DNA of 64,000 nucleotides from Paralichthys olivaceus (GCF_024713975.1 NC_091096.1:17828458-17892457); one strand, 5' to 3'. Positions 24,523 through 35,232 are shown, counted from the stretch's first letter. Notes: generated by a model from the sequence alone, not told the origin. A program made the numbers and translations.

Positions 24523-25486
24523 CAGAGGCTGACTTAACCATTAGGCAAAGGTCGCCAATTGCCTTGGGCCCCAAACTACCAGGGGCCCCATAAAGAACCT
24601 AATAAAGTTATGGATTATTTCGGAACTTTTTCGTTAATTAATCATTTCTCCCTAAAAATCCAAACGCTAGAACGGCACCAGAATGCCTGTAACAAGAAAC
24701 TAGTGTCTCTGCAACCCCCCTCCATAATGGACTATTCCGTGTCCACGGAAGTGATTCAGAGTGTAAACAGAGACTGACGAGAAGTGTTGAGTCAGTCCAC
24801 ACGAGAGAGAATCAGTTCAGTTCATTTGTTCCGTCTGTGTTGGGAATGTTTAGATGATGATCATGGGTTAAGTTATTAATCGATGGTGTCGGATCATGAA
24901 TCCCTGTTGCTCCGGTCCTGACAGTGTGTCGTCTCTCAAAGCTCGTGTTTCATGATGTTTAAATGCAGCCTCATAAACTCTGGAATCAAACACACGCTGA
25001 GTTACTTCATGTACTGATCAGGTCCTGATAACTAGTAATGAGTGTTTATTAGTTAGAGAAAGACAAAGAGAAATGGTAATCTAATCATTTTTAAAAGTAT
25101 ATTTAAAGTTATTATTTCTGTAACTCCATAATTGACCTCCTATTTCCTTGTGTGTTATCTTCTCACTTAATTAAAACAAGATATGACCGAGGCCAATCAT
25201 CAACTTAATCAGAGATCCTGCTGAAAACCAAGGTTATAGATGACACATCTTCCATGTGAATGGACAATAGGGTTCATTCTTATTATACAGGGATCATATT
25301 GTTCATGAAAATAAGATTTTACTATGAGCGCATTTGTTAAACTTAATATGTTTTGTTGGGTTGGGAAGAAGTTACAAGCAGAACCTTCTTAGATAAATAA
25401 GGATTGGAAAAGGTGGAGAACAACGTATGCAGAGGGCCCCATGCCTGTGTTCGCCTTGGGCCCCCAAATTGCTAAATCTGCCACTG
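24523..25486. mobile_element. non-autonomous hAT-type element with 8-bp target duplication
   Basis: A 964-bp element. It starts CAGAGGCTGACTTAACC; the reverse complement of the other end is CAGTGGCAGATTTAGC, so the ends are imperfect CAGNGGC-type inverted repeats as in hAT transposons. Both inner ends carry 'ccttgggcccc' runs in inverted arrangement. The flanks are CCGGTAAT (24,515-24,522) and CTGGTAAT (25,487-25,494), an 8-bp duplication with one mismatch. No transposase frame is present. Removing it rejoins an 18S rRNA-like sequence (see 25,491). Confidence 0.75.
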
Positions 25487-25490
25487 CTGG

Positions 25491-25613
25491 TAATGATCCC
25501 TCATTACAGGTTCATGCAGGTTCACCTACAGAAACCTTGTTACGACTTTTACTTCCTGTAGATCGTCAAGTATGATTGTCTTCTTGGTGCTCTGCCAGGA
25601 CAGTGACAGACCA
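25491..25613 (-). pseudogene. 18S rRNA 3'-end pseudogene fragment
   Basis: Read on the minus strand this is the 3' end of 18S rRNA. The plus strand has TAATGATCC, a small local duplication, then CAGGTTCACCTAC, GAAACCTTGTTACGACTTTT and ACTTCCTGTAGATCGTCAAG, closely matching the complement of the universally conserved 18S 3' terminus. It decays after about 25,613. About 100 bases are left, so it cannot be a functional rRNA gene. It is either a retrotransposed/ectopic rDNA piece or part of a chimeric repeat. Confidence 0.85.
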
Positions 25614-26035
25614 TCAGATGTGAGTACTTTTGCCACCTCTACACGTGGGCAACAGCTGCAAGATCTGTCTGCTGACTTGGGAGAACGTGATATATTAAAT
25701 GATTTCTTGTTGCCAAACTGGTGGATCTTAGTTTCAGGTTTGGAGATGGTTCGTGGGAGTGGAATTTTATTTAATTAGGATTAGATTGTAAAAGTCAGTG
25801 TTGGTATTTGAATCTGACTGAAACTTGTTTTTGTTGGTTTCTGATGCAGTTCTTTTAATAGTAAATTTAAACTTTGAATCAATTAAGAGAGAGGGGGAAA
25901 GGAATGGTGATCATTTCCATGTGTTGTGTTTGGCAGCATGGGAACATTTGATATAGAAGTTTCAAGTAAAAAAGAAAAAGAAGCTTCATTTATTGGCAAA
26001 CTAGAACTACTCAGAAGAGAGAGTGCACAGCTCTG

Positions 26036-26195
26036 TCAAGGCCCAACAGTCCCTCTGTGAAACCACTAACTCACTAGATCTGGATTTTTATTTGGATCTT
26101 CAAATCACACACACTCATAAATATCACTCTTCTAAATATGCCTATTTTTTCATCAAGATAAATTATTCTCTGAGGAACCAATGGAAATGTTGACA
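26036..26195 (+). repeat. dispersed repeat, copy 1
   Basis: Contains GGCCCAACAGTCCC, TGAAACCAC, ACACACTCATAAATATCA and ATTATTCTCTGAGGAA. The same string of blocks recurs at 44,853-45,015 (same strand) and at 54,783-54,960 (opposite strand). It is non-coding and an old teleost interspersed repeat. Confidence 0.7.
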
Positions 26196-26214
26196 ATGCC
26201 CAGATCTCACAGTG

Positions 26215-26574
26215 TTAAAGGTTCAGTGTGTAGAATTTAGTCATATCTAGTGTTGAAATTTCATGTTGAGCTGAACACCCCTCACCTCACCCTCCCCATC
26301 GAAACATGAAAAAGAACCCGTGGCAACCTTCAGTTTTCATAAAAACTCAAAAGGTGTTTAGTTTGTCCAGTCTGGACTACTGTAAAAAAAAATGGTGGCC
26401 TCCGTAGAGAGGACCCCCTCGATGTAAATATTTAAGCATTTAAATTTAAAGGACCTTTTCTGGGGTAAAGAAAACTGCAATGCATAGAATTTAGATGGAA
26501 CTTACTAGTGAAAACATCATGAGGATAATTCTACATTAAAAATTTCACCTAAATCTTACACACTGGACCTTTAA
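26215..26574. mobile_element. 360-bp MITE flanked by TTAA
   Basis: The left end TTAAAGGTTCAGTGTGTAGA and the right end (reverse complement TTAAAGGTCCAGTGTGTAAG) match at nearly every position. TTAA is at both borders, as left by piggyBac-type insertion. The interior (ACTCAAAAGGTGTTTAGTTT, 'tggcctccgtagagaggac') belongs to a family I recognise as abundant in percomorph fish. It is non-autonomous. Confidence 0.8.
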
Positions 26575-27212
26575 AGAAAGTGGGGAGAGAAAAAAACAGA
26601 TAAGCACCAGAATTAAATGTTTTTTTTTCCCTGACTCATACCGCATCCTTCACCAAGTTTCCTGATCATCCACCCAGTAGTTGTTGCATGAATCTGTTGC
26701 CGATGGTTACAAACAGATCTACCAAATATAAATGTTCACAAACCATAAAAAACCATAAAATATCTTTGAAGGAAAAAGAGTGATAGTCTACATATCAAGA
26801 ATTTCTTCCACACAAAATAAAAAACATGCAAAAATTAATGTATGCAACGTTTAACGTTTGTAGGTTAATTGTCTTTTTCACTCAAATTCATTTGTAACTT
26901 GTTAGATATATTTCTTTATATTCTCTTGTGTTTCTGTTTTGTATTTCTTTGCCGGTGTGTCTTTGTGTTTGTGACTCCATGGTTCTTGTTATGGCTCCTC
27001 TCCGCCTGCAGGTGTCAGCAGAGCCTTATGTTCTGTGTTTTGAGCAGCAGAAGAAGAACGGGCTCGCTTGTACCCGGAAGCAGGAACAGGACTTGTCAAA
27101 CCCTCCAACCTGTCGAGCCGGATTTGTCAACGCGGATTGTGTCGTGTTGGTTTCGAGGCAGAGACATTGCGACAGACTGGACTGTCCGAGTTTTCTCTGG
27201 TGTCTGGACACG

Positions 27213-27267
27213 ATGAAGACGCTTTCCCTGCTCATCGCGGTGTCTCTGTGTTTGTGCTCGGTCTCAG
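27213..27267 (+). CDS. tgoln2: tgoln2 exon 1: signal peptide
   Basis: 18 codons plus one base (phase 1). The ATG is preceded by CACG (moderate Kozak context). The donor is CTCAG|GTGAGT. CpG content rises from about 27,010 to 27,480, consistent with a promoter/first exon. The frame stays open upstream to at least 26,928, so an N-terminal extension is possible but would bury the signal peptide. Confidence 0.85.
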
Positions 27268-30200
27268 GTGAGTGGAGTTTGGTTTCGATGGTTTTTCTTC
27301 CTCCTTCAGATTCACTCGTCAGAGAAATCCTTGGTTTAATCACCCGCGTAAGCTAATGGAGCTAATGTCGGACAGCAGCATCCTGACACTACGCAGACCG
27401 TGTGAGGTTAATCCAAGCACGGAGGCCTCTTTCACCATCAGTGATTAGTGGAGTTAACGCAACATCGGTTCGTTTGACAGTTTCCGTGATGTCACTGAAT
27501 AGAAACTCCGGGAGCCCCCCCTCCCCCTTACTTACTTAAATACCATTTGAGTGAAAAGGAACGTAAAGAAAACCAAATGAGTGGAGCCGTTCATGTGGTT
27601 TGCTTTTATTTCCTGTTACAAAACTACAAACACACCAGTATATAGAACGACCCACACAGATAAAACATGCAAAACATAAAAAAATAAAATAAAATGAATG
27701 ATCTAATTTAAATATTTCCAGTTTGAGGGGCAGGGAATCAAACTGCCAACCACATTCCTACCATACATTCCTCATAAAACCTTTCCCTCCAAGTTCCTAC
27801 ACCTCTGCTTAACTACATGCCAGGACTCTTATTGTGAAACCTGGCCTTACCTTTTAATTGGAGGGATTTTGGAGGACAACATATGTGTAAATAATGAATC
27901 TTCTAAAACTAGAATTTGACCCTCACCAAGATGTGGTCACAAGAGTAGTGAATAATGCATGTACGCACCTCAGTTGACATTGTGCTTTCCCGAACACCTT
28001 TTCACAGGACGCTTCTGTGCTTTGCCTGGTTACTATCCAGGGTTTGATCAGTGGTGTATGAACTTTGGGTAAACGATTCTGTGTGTTACATGGGTAGACC
28101 CAGGCTGTCATATTCAGAGTACATGTACACTCATGCAATTTAATAGAGTACACTGTTGTTACATTTACAAAGCTCAGTTTGATCAAAATGTCTGCTGTCC
28201 CGCTCTGCCCTCATCGTGCATGCGATTGTTTGATAAAATATTCAACTTCACAAAGCAGCCATGCATGCAATGTGCTCGGTTCTCGTCTAGTAGCATACCT
28301 TTTGTTTAACGTCATTCTCAAACGTCTTCTTGTCTACTCTTCTGAGTACCTGTCTTTTTTTTAAATAAATCAAGTCGTATACAAACTACATAAATGAGTG
28401 ATGAATTAAAGGAGCAACATAAAACAACATTTGTCTTAGTAAAGTGTTGGAACACAACATGCTGCCAGAACAGCATCAGTGCATCTTAATGTTATACGTT
28501 CAAGTCTGTGGAACCGTGCTGGAGGGATGAATGATCGTGGTGTCCAACAAGATGGTTCAAAATCTGCTACAGGTCTGTGTAGAAATCTGGTGATTGCAAA
28601 AGCCGCACCATATAATTACATCTCACATTTATACTCTTCATACCATTTAGTGACTCCTCTTTCTATGAAGCCTGTCTGGAGCTGTCATATTACCAAGCTG
28701 TTTTGCAGCGTGCAGAGGCTACCTCCTTTGCACTGATGTCATGGCCTTCGTGTTATGCTTATTACCGCATATAATCCAGTCAGATAATCCAATAATCCAA
28801 TAATCCAAGATAATTTGATAAAATGGGGGAAGCTGACAAGAACAAGACAACAGAGGACATTAATAATAAGGTGGGACAAATATTCAGTAGGTTACAGTTG
28901 GAAAATAGTTGAAGTAACGAAGTCAAGCAAGCAGAAAATGGCAGCATTTATTGCTTTTACTATTAGATTACTTTGTTGTCTGTGTTTTGTGTTTTCATGT
29001 GATTCTTAAAATATTCTTTGATTTACTTACAGCAATAAATGATGGGGCTGCTCTTACAGACACGATGAAACAAAACCCACCTGATCATCAACAAAGCAAC
29101 ATCAAATCGACAGCAGCTGAGGAGAATGCAAAGTTAACTGGTGTCACTGATGAGGAACATGAACATCAGGCACACGGCACTGACATTTCAACCAAGATGG
29201 AGAAACGTGAAGAGACGTCTGCAGACAACACTCAGTCCAAGACAAAACTGCCTGACACAAAAACACAAAGTCAGGAGGATGAAAACCAAAAAACGGACAA
29301 AAAGAAACCCAGTGATCCAACGTCTAAAGGCAAAGAGAAAACCAATGAAGGAGAGACAGGAGTGCAAGATGACAGCCCCACAAAAAAGTCTATCCTGAAT
29401 GCCAAAAAAACATCAGATAATAATGGGGGGGGAAAAGGAGACAAAGAAATAAAACTAGAGGAAAATACAACTGATAAAAAAACAGAGAAAGGAGCAACTG
29501 ATGAAAAACCAGAAGAAGTAGAAACTGATAAAAAACCAGGAAAAGTAGAAACTGATAGAAAAACAGATAAAGTAGAAACAGATAAAAAACCAGGAAAAGT
29601 AGACACTGATAAAAAACCAGATGAAGTAGACACTGATAAAAAACCAGATGAAGTAGACACAGATAAAAAACCAGGAGAAGTAGAAACTGATAAAAAACCA
29701 GGAGAAGTAGACACTGATAAAAAACCAGATGAAGTAGACACTGATAAAAAACCAGGAGAAGTTCACACTGATAAAAAACCAGGAGAAGTAGAAACTGATA
29801 AAAAACCAGATGAAGTAGAAAAAACAGGAGAGACCAGGAAGGAAGGTCTAGACAAAGAAAAAGATGGAAATAATGGAGAAAAAGAAGACAGACGTCAGTT
29901 CAACTTGCCTGGAATGGGGGACGGGACAGAGAGCAGTCATTTCTTTGCCTACCTTGTCTCTACAGCTGCACTGGTGGCAGTGCTTTACATCGCTTACCAC
30001 AACAAGCGCAAGGTACTCGGCCCCTACATCATTTGTTTCCACTAAGACCACTCTGAAGTTACTTATACCGCATTTGGATCAACCATTGTGGCCTGTGTAT
30101 TCTTTTTTCAACATCAGTAGATGTAATGGAATTTTATAAAACTAAAATATAGCACTAGCTCTGTTACAAAACTTGTAATTAGACCCCAACAGTTTCAACC

Positions 30201-30648
30201 AATGTGATATATACAGTATTTATTGTTTCTGGTTCACACTCGTTACACTAAGGAACATTGGGCATACAGGAAGTAAGCTGGGATGTCACCTATGTTATGT
30301 ACACACAGATACACAGAAACTTTTGAAAATCTGCACTAAGAAGGCATTCGTAAAAATCTCAACGATAGTCTCAAATGCAGGGATGTATAAATTCACATTT
30401 TCTTTGAAGACTAGGCTTGCAGATTGAAACAAAAAATGTTCTGTCTCTGTTTTTTAGATAATTGCCTTTCTTCTGGAGGGAAATAGATCCAGATCCTCAC
30501 GTCGACATAATTCAACAGAATACCACAAGCTGGAACAGGAGGTGAGTTGATGATATAACCTACCCACACTTTTCATTCTACTTCTCTAATCTACTGTCAT
30601 CAACCAAGTTGTGATTTATGAATTCTCTGCATTGTCTTTCAGCTGTGA
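27213..30648 (+). CDS. tgoln2: tgoln2: trans-Golgi network integral membrane protein (TGN38/46-like)
   Basis: Four coding exons (27,213-27,267; 29,033-30,012; 30,458-30,541; 30,643-30,648) give a 374-residue type I membrane protein. It has a signal peptide ([19 protein letters not shown]), a long hydrophilic Lys/Glu/Asp/Thr-rich lumenal domain, a 13 x 9-residue repeat (about residues 165-281), one transmembrane helix (about 322-340), a basic stop-transfer HNKRK and a tail with YHKL (367-370). [10 protein letters not shown] and [11 protein letters not shown] are near-identical to the end of mammalian TGN46; YHKL stands where mammals have YQRL, the signal for AP-2-mediated retrieval to the trans-Golgi network. 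The lumenal part is lineage-specific, as expected for this family. The start is the only Met that puts the signal peptide at the N-terminus, although the frame is open upstream. Confidence 0.9.
27268..29032 (+). other. tgoln2: tgoln2 intron 1
   Basis: 1.8-kb AT-rich intron with no exon recognised. It holds a short AAAATAAAATAAAAT tract near 27,680 and a small 'aataatcca' tandem run near 28,787-28,810. Confidence 0.75.
29033..30012 (+). CDS. tgoln2: tgoln2 exon 2: lumenal domain and transmembrane segment
   Basis: 980 nt, phase 1 in and phase 0 out. It encodes almost the whole lumenal domain and the membrane helix [18 protein letters not shown], ending HNKRK. The acceptor is TTACTTACAG and the donor AAG|GTACTC, a weak donor. 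Reading through it adds [10 protein letters not shown] and stops, making a form without the sorting signal. Confidence 0.9.
29470..29820 (+). repeat. tgoln2: coding minisatellite: 13 units of 27 bp in tgoln2
   Basis: Thirteen consecutive 9-residue units of the pattern TDKKPxxVx, exactly 351 bp and in frame. The central units differ at one to three positions (G/D, K/E, D/E/H). The first two and the fourth are the most diverged. It lies in the lumenal stalk. Mammalian TGN46 also has lumenal repeats, but with a different unit. Confidence 0.95.
30458..30541 (+). CDS. tgoln2: tgoln2 exon 3: cytosolic tail with YHKL
   Basis: 28 codons, phase 0 both ends: [20 protein letters not shown] then EYHKLEQE. 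The acceptor is TTTTTTAG and the donor GAG|GTGAGT. YHKL is the YxxPhi endocytic/TGN retrieval motif. The RSRSSRR stretch is basic and near the membrane. Confidence 0.92.
30643..30648 (+). CDS. tgoln2: tgoln2 exon 4: last codon and stop
   Basis: CTG TGA directly after the acceptor TCTTTCAG. It adds a single Leu after KLEQE. The rest of the exon is 3' UTR. Confidence 0.75.
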   Translation: M

Positions 30649-32345
30649 CCTGATGTCATTCTTATGAGGCTTTTACCTGGAGCAGCTGTTTGCACTATGG
30701 GTTTTTTGAGTAGTGGGTGAGCGGACGTTGGATTAGATATTTTCTCGGGTGTACTCCGTGTTGATTTCACCTTGTGTTAATTGCTCTATTTTGTACCTTT
30801 TTTTTAGATGCTTAATGCATGACTATGCAGATTACATTGTTGCCTTATTGAGGGACGAAGTGAAATGCAGTGAAGGTTTGGAAAAAAAAAAAGAAAAAAA
30901 AAGCATGTTGTTTTTGCACGAGCGTCGCTATTCTACTTTTGAGGCAATCATATAATTTGACCCGACTCAGGTTATTTCAGTAGCAGATAAAAAATGAGCT
31001 GTTTGGATTCCAGCCTTCTTTGTATAGTACATGAGTGATTGCACTGTGTACATAAATAAGCCATTTGAATCTTTGTAAAGTATCAGGTGTGTAAAATGTC
31101 TGTGCAGATGTTTTAGATGTCTCTTAGATAAAATGTAGAGGTTCAGTTCAGATGTATAAAAGTAACACAATGGGATTTCTGTACACAACCCTATGGTGTT
31201 GGCCCGATGAATGTAAAAGCAACCTTTATTTTCAGATGCTTGCACAGTTTTTGTCCACTTCAGCTTCTTAAAGGCTGATTTGCAAACATTCCGACAGATA
31301 AAAAAGAAGATCTTTGCTTCAAGTAATAGTTTCTTTTAAAAAAAATGCTCATTTGCTTTTTTTGCTGAAGGTGGGATGAAAAGATCAACACCTCTCTCAT
31401 AGCTTCCTGGTAAATATAGCTCTAATACAGCTGCCTCTTAGCTTAGCATAAAGATGGAATTTCTGTAAGAGAAAGGAACACAATCTGCCTTCCAGGTCAC
31501 TTGGTATATTTGTTTTGTTTACTCCAAACAAGAACTTATGTGTTTAAAGTGTTGCACTTTTACAAAAGGCCTTGTGTCAAGATCAATTAAGAAGTAGGGG
31601 GATTTATGCTAAGCTAAGCTAGCCCTCTGCTAGTTGGAGCTTCATCTTTAGTGAGCAGGCATGAGTGGTATCAATCTGCTCGTCTCAATCTTCAGAGGAA
31701 AATGATCAAGCAAATTTCCCAAAATTTTGAGCCAGTCGATTTAAATACAGGGAAGGAATTTAAGTTATAACTGCTGTCAGGGCGATGGGTTTTAATCAAA
31801 AAGGCGACTTGGAAGAAGAAACTAGCCAACAGTTGTATTGCTGTGCACTTTGGAAAAAAGATGCGTCTCTGGGGATATACAGGTTGACCACTAATACATT
31901 ATATTTAAACTTTCCTCTTGAGTAGATTTGTGTTGATGTTTAAAGCTGACTTGTGCCAAATTACGTTTTATGTGAATCGGTGTTTGACTCTTGTAATGTG
32001 CCTGTTTCATAAATGAATACTGTGGTTTTTACTGGGTTGGTGGTCCTAGCCTATGGAAGGCCTGCTGTGTTGAAAGTATACATTCCCCGTTTTGTCTTGG
32101 CAGAATCAAAGTATGTCCCAGAAATATATTTTATTGTAAAATCTGCAAAGTTTGAATATGAGTCATTCTTCCATACAGTTTGGCCAAAACTTTAAATGTT
32201 TAATGACCTTACACAGCTAAATATCTTAAACATAAGGTTTATTTCATTTTGTTAGAAAAAAATCCTGCTGTCCTTTGAAATTTTTAATTTCTGAGCCAAC
32301 TAAGAAGACTATAGATTCCAAAATAAATCCTATTTGTACTTTCGG
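30649..32345 (+). other. tgoln2: probable tgoln2 3' UTR
   Basis: AT-rich, no coding sequence. It contains a MITE (31,335-31,765). AATAAA at 32,322-32,327 is the best poly(A) signal seen; earlier variants may also be used, so the true end is uncertain. Confidence 0.45.
31335..31765. mobile_element. MITE with ~80-bp terminal inverted repeats
   Basis: The left arm (GATCAACACCTCTCTCATAG ... CTTAGCTTAGCATAAA) is the inverse of the right arm (TTTATGCTAAGCTAAGCT ... GAGTGGTATCAATC). The arms flank about 170 bp of unrelated DNA. The 'gctaagctaagctagc' and 'ttcccaaaattttga' blocks are typical of a widespread teleost element. A partial copy lies at 44,671-44,800. Confidence 0.7.
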
Positions 32346-33045
32346 GTCACAGATGAGTTGGATTCCTGAACTGCCTTCACTGTCACAGCTGCTTCACTAA
32401 TTCAAGTTCTGACCATGTGTTTTAAGATATTTATTTGAATATAAGAACCAATACAATGGTGTATAAAAGTATCCAGTACAAGCAAAAACTCCTGTGTCTA
32501 TGGCTATATATTACAAACATTTATATTTGTGGTATCAATGTACAATTTGTCATCCAAAGGGTTTTAAGAAAAAAGTAAGAGGTTATGAGATGATTGATGT
32601 GGTTGGAAAGAAGAACAAATTTCTCTAGGGTTGGGAAATAAAATAATTACCAATAGATTTTTATCAATAGAAATTTAACTTAAGTTCATCATATAAAAAT
32701 ATTTTGCTTATTGATTGTGCACAACAGGTTGTAATCATCTACTTCAGATTTGTAGAACGTTTTTTTTTTTAAAGAGTAATTATCAGTGCTGACTGATGAT
32801 GTTTTTATGCTGATAACACAATTTTAAAATTATAATTTGCCTTATTTGATCCTAAAACTGGTTTAATTTAAAATAAATGGATTAAGAAATTCTGTTCTAA
32901 CTGATAACTCAGACATCCACAATGTTCTCAGTGTCCCCTGTTACTTTTCAGGGGTCAGAAAGCAAGAGGCGAGAAACCACTGTTCTTTTTCAGTATGTGT
33001 TGGTTTTAATAGAACATCATTGTGAAAGTTGTAAAACATCGTGTA
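32346..33045. other. intergenic, AT-rich
   Basis: Nothing recognised between the tgoln2 and dusp18-like 3' ends, which converge here. Confidence 0.6.
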
Positions 33046-33051
33046 TTTATT
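33046..33051 (-). terminator. dusp18-like: poly(A) signal of the dusp18-like gene
   Basis: TTTATT on the plus strand is AATAAA on the gene's strand, about 50 nt after its stop codon. Confidence 0.6.
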
Positions 33052-33098
33052 TCCACACACACAGTATATGTACAGATTTTTACACACACAAAAGGTCC

Positions 33099-33644
33099 TC
33101 ACAGTGGCGTCACATTCCTGGACTCTTCTTCGTAAATGTCTGGTATCTCTCCGATGGACGAGGCCACCATTCGGACGGAGTTGCACCCGCGAAGCACCAT
33201 CTCATAGCGGATGAGCTGCTTCCAGAAGCCCGTGTTCGGCCTCACCATGGGTCTGCAGGTCCTCACGGTGCCGTGGGCCTCCAGGAGAGAGAGGCCGCGG
33301 TGCCGCATGAGGAAGGCGATGCACAGCGCGGAGGAGCGGCTCACGCCCGCGTTACAGTGCACCAGCGTGCGGCCTCCGCCGTCCGCTGTCTGCTGGATGA
33401 TGTCCGACACCCGGTCAAAGTGATCGATGAGAGGGGACACCGGGGAGTCGGACAGCGGGATGTGGATGTGCTCCACCCCGGCAGCAGGAGGACAGCTCCA
33501 CCTGGTCTCTGTAACACTGATGATACAAGTGATCTTACACCGACTGACCTGAGCGGAGTCTCGGGCCGCTCGGCCATTACTGAGGTAGAGGTGATCGGTG
33601 ACCTGACACAGGCCCGACAGACCTGCGGGACCAGACGGACTCAT
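33099..33644 (-). CDS. dusp18-like: dusp18-like dual-specificity protein phosphatase
   Basis: 181 residues in one exon, with high GC and CpG content. It is a small atypical dual-specificity phosphatase, a catalytic domain only, that removes phosphate from Tyr and Ser/Thr in proteins. The signature HCNAGVSRS is complete: catalytic Cys97, Arg103; general acid Asp66 in PLSDSP; then CIAFLMRHRGLSLLEAH. The start SGLCQVTDHLYLSNG and the end MVASSIGEIPDIYEEESRN with PL at the terminus are closest to DUSP18/DUSP21 (SGLSQITKSLYISNG; MIPDIYEKEV), less so to DUSP14. DUSP18 is 188 residues long. The chosen Met aligns with the family start; the frame is open for 59 more codons upstream (to 33,821), which I take as 5' UTR. 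It converges on tgoln2. Confidence 0.9.
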   Translation of the reverse strand: MSPSGPAGLSGLCQVTDHLYLSNGRAARDSAQVSRCKITCIISVTETRWSCPPAAGVEHIHIPLSDSPVSPLIDHFDRVSDIIQQTADGGGRTLVHCNAGVSRSSALCIAFLMRHRGLSLLEAHGTVRTCRPMVRPNTGFWKQLIRYEMVLRGCNSVRMVASSIGEIPDIYEEESRNVTPL

Positions 33645-33788
33645 AAACACAGATCCACCGCATGGGATCCACCCACACAGTCTATTGTCGTCTGTAGATC
33701 CACCGACGCTCTGTGATGAAACTGCGCGGGACAGTCTGGCACTGGTAAGGAAAGTCTGGACGGACAAACCCTGTGTACGCACACACGT

Positions 33789-33807
33789 TGTCGCCCCCTG
33801 CTGGATG
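33789..33807 (-). promoter_or_regulatory. candidate CTCF site near the dusp18-like 5' end
   Basis: TGTCGCCCCCTGCTGGATG is the reverse of a good CTCF core (CCAGCAGGGGGCGAC). It sits about 145 bp upstream of the start codon. It is the best match of the four candidates in the window. Confidence 0.45.
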
Positions 33808-33821
33808 ACTTTTATTCTCAT

Positions 33822-35209
33822 TTCTTTTAATTAGAAACAGAAACACATTAGTGATTCATAAATTGACCTAGTTCCATTTCAGATGTTTAGTATGACTGTT
33901 TTTTATTGATGCTATGCCAAACTATGAATAAAAAATATGCTAATATTTAAATAAAGGGAGCTCAACAATGATTAAGAACGACCATTCACACCCGGCAGCC
34001 AGATTCTCCACTACACTTGGCCTGTATCATGATCTTTTCCTCCAAACAAGCTCTTTATTACCCTGCAAAGAATTTCCTGATTCTCTGCCATCCACTTTGC
34101 TTCACTTTGGCAGCAGGAACACCAGCTGACCTGCTGCCATTATTGGCCAATGTCATGGTAAAAGATGAGCTTTGCAGATTTAAACCTAGCTGTGACGCAG
34201 AGGTTGAATTGTCGTCCCTGAGGTCGTGAAGTACACGTCAACATCTACTACAAACTCCATAGTGCAAACATTACTTTCCCTCTGACTGCCTCACATAGCA
34301 CTGTATTCTCTGTCTTCAGGTCAGAATGAACAACACCACTGTCCTACAGGGTGTCTGCTACTGCAGAGACACACATGAATACAAAACCATTAAATAAAAC
34401 AATAACAAAGAAGACATAGCTAAATTAAGCCTACTTAATCATCTGGCTGATTATAATACTTCCAATACAACTGATATATTGATCAAAGCCACAATGTATT
34501 TTTGGTCGTAGCTCACTGAGAGAAAGTTGTTTCCAACAGCATTTCACACACTGTCACGTATGTCTGTTGTCTTCAAACCTCTAAAAGAACTGAATCAGAG
34601 TGTTCAGTGATTCAAGCAATTTGATCTGTGAAGAGAATAGATGTCGCATTACGTAAGCGACATAGCCTGGTATTGTGTTTAATTCAATAACAGAAATGTG
34701 AGCAATAATATGTGAAAGACTCTGTTACTAAAACAGATGAACTACATCTCTTTACCAGACTCTCACATCCACTTCCATGTCAGAGGCCTCACCAAGTCCC
34801 AAACCAACACTGCGTCCATTTAGAGAGTATTTTGTTGTGCGTCGATGCAGCCTGTTTTGGGTGTTGTGATTCCACAGTTAAATGGCATGTAGCCCAGTGT
34901 ATGATCATTAGCTGTTGTCATTGTGCCTCACTAACTTGTTAAATTCAGTTGTATATTGACATTATTTCAGCTTTTTAAAAATATGTCATTATTTCAGAGG
35001 TCAGTTTATTTATTTAGTTCATTCCATTATTCTGATGTCCACATAACAACACAGTATCATGATTTACTCATACACAAGATATCCCCAAATCACCTGGAAT
35101 AACTCACTCTAATGTTCTTTCCTCTAGCACCACCCTCTGGCCAAAGAACACCATACAAAACTCCAAAGTATTGTAAAGGGAGAAATTAAAATATTATACA
35201 TTATCTTTT
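33822..35209. other. intergenic, no gene seen
   Basis: AT-rich DNA between the dusp18-like gene and the lncRNA candidate. Short open frames only. Confidence 0.6.
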
Positions 35210-35232
35210 AATATATATATATATATATATAT
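35210..35232. repeat. AT microsatellite
   Basis: (AT)11 tract. Confidence 0.9.

Noticed and set aside
25491..25613. Functional 18S rRNA gene
   Set aside because: Only about 100 bases remain, with substitutions at universally conserved positions and a transposon at its 3' terminus.
29271..29766. Long minus-strand open frames opposite tgoln2 (156 and 103 codons, Ser/Phe/Val repeats)
   Set aside because: They are antisense shadows of the 27-bp coding repeat, whose length is a multiple of three, so all frames stay open together. The sense strand gives a recognisable protein.
29470..29820. Regular short repeats as a CRISPR array
   Set aside because: Units are contiguous without spacers, in frame inside a eukaryotic coding exon, and the organism is a vertebrate.
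32922..33716. 264-codon plus-strand open frame
   Set aside because: It is the antisense shadow of the GC-rich dusp18-like exon, whose minus-strand frame has a complete phosphatase signature.
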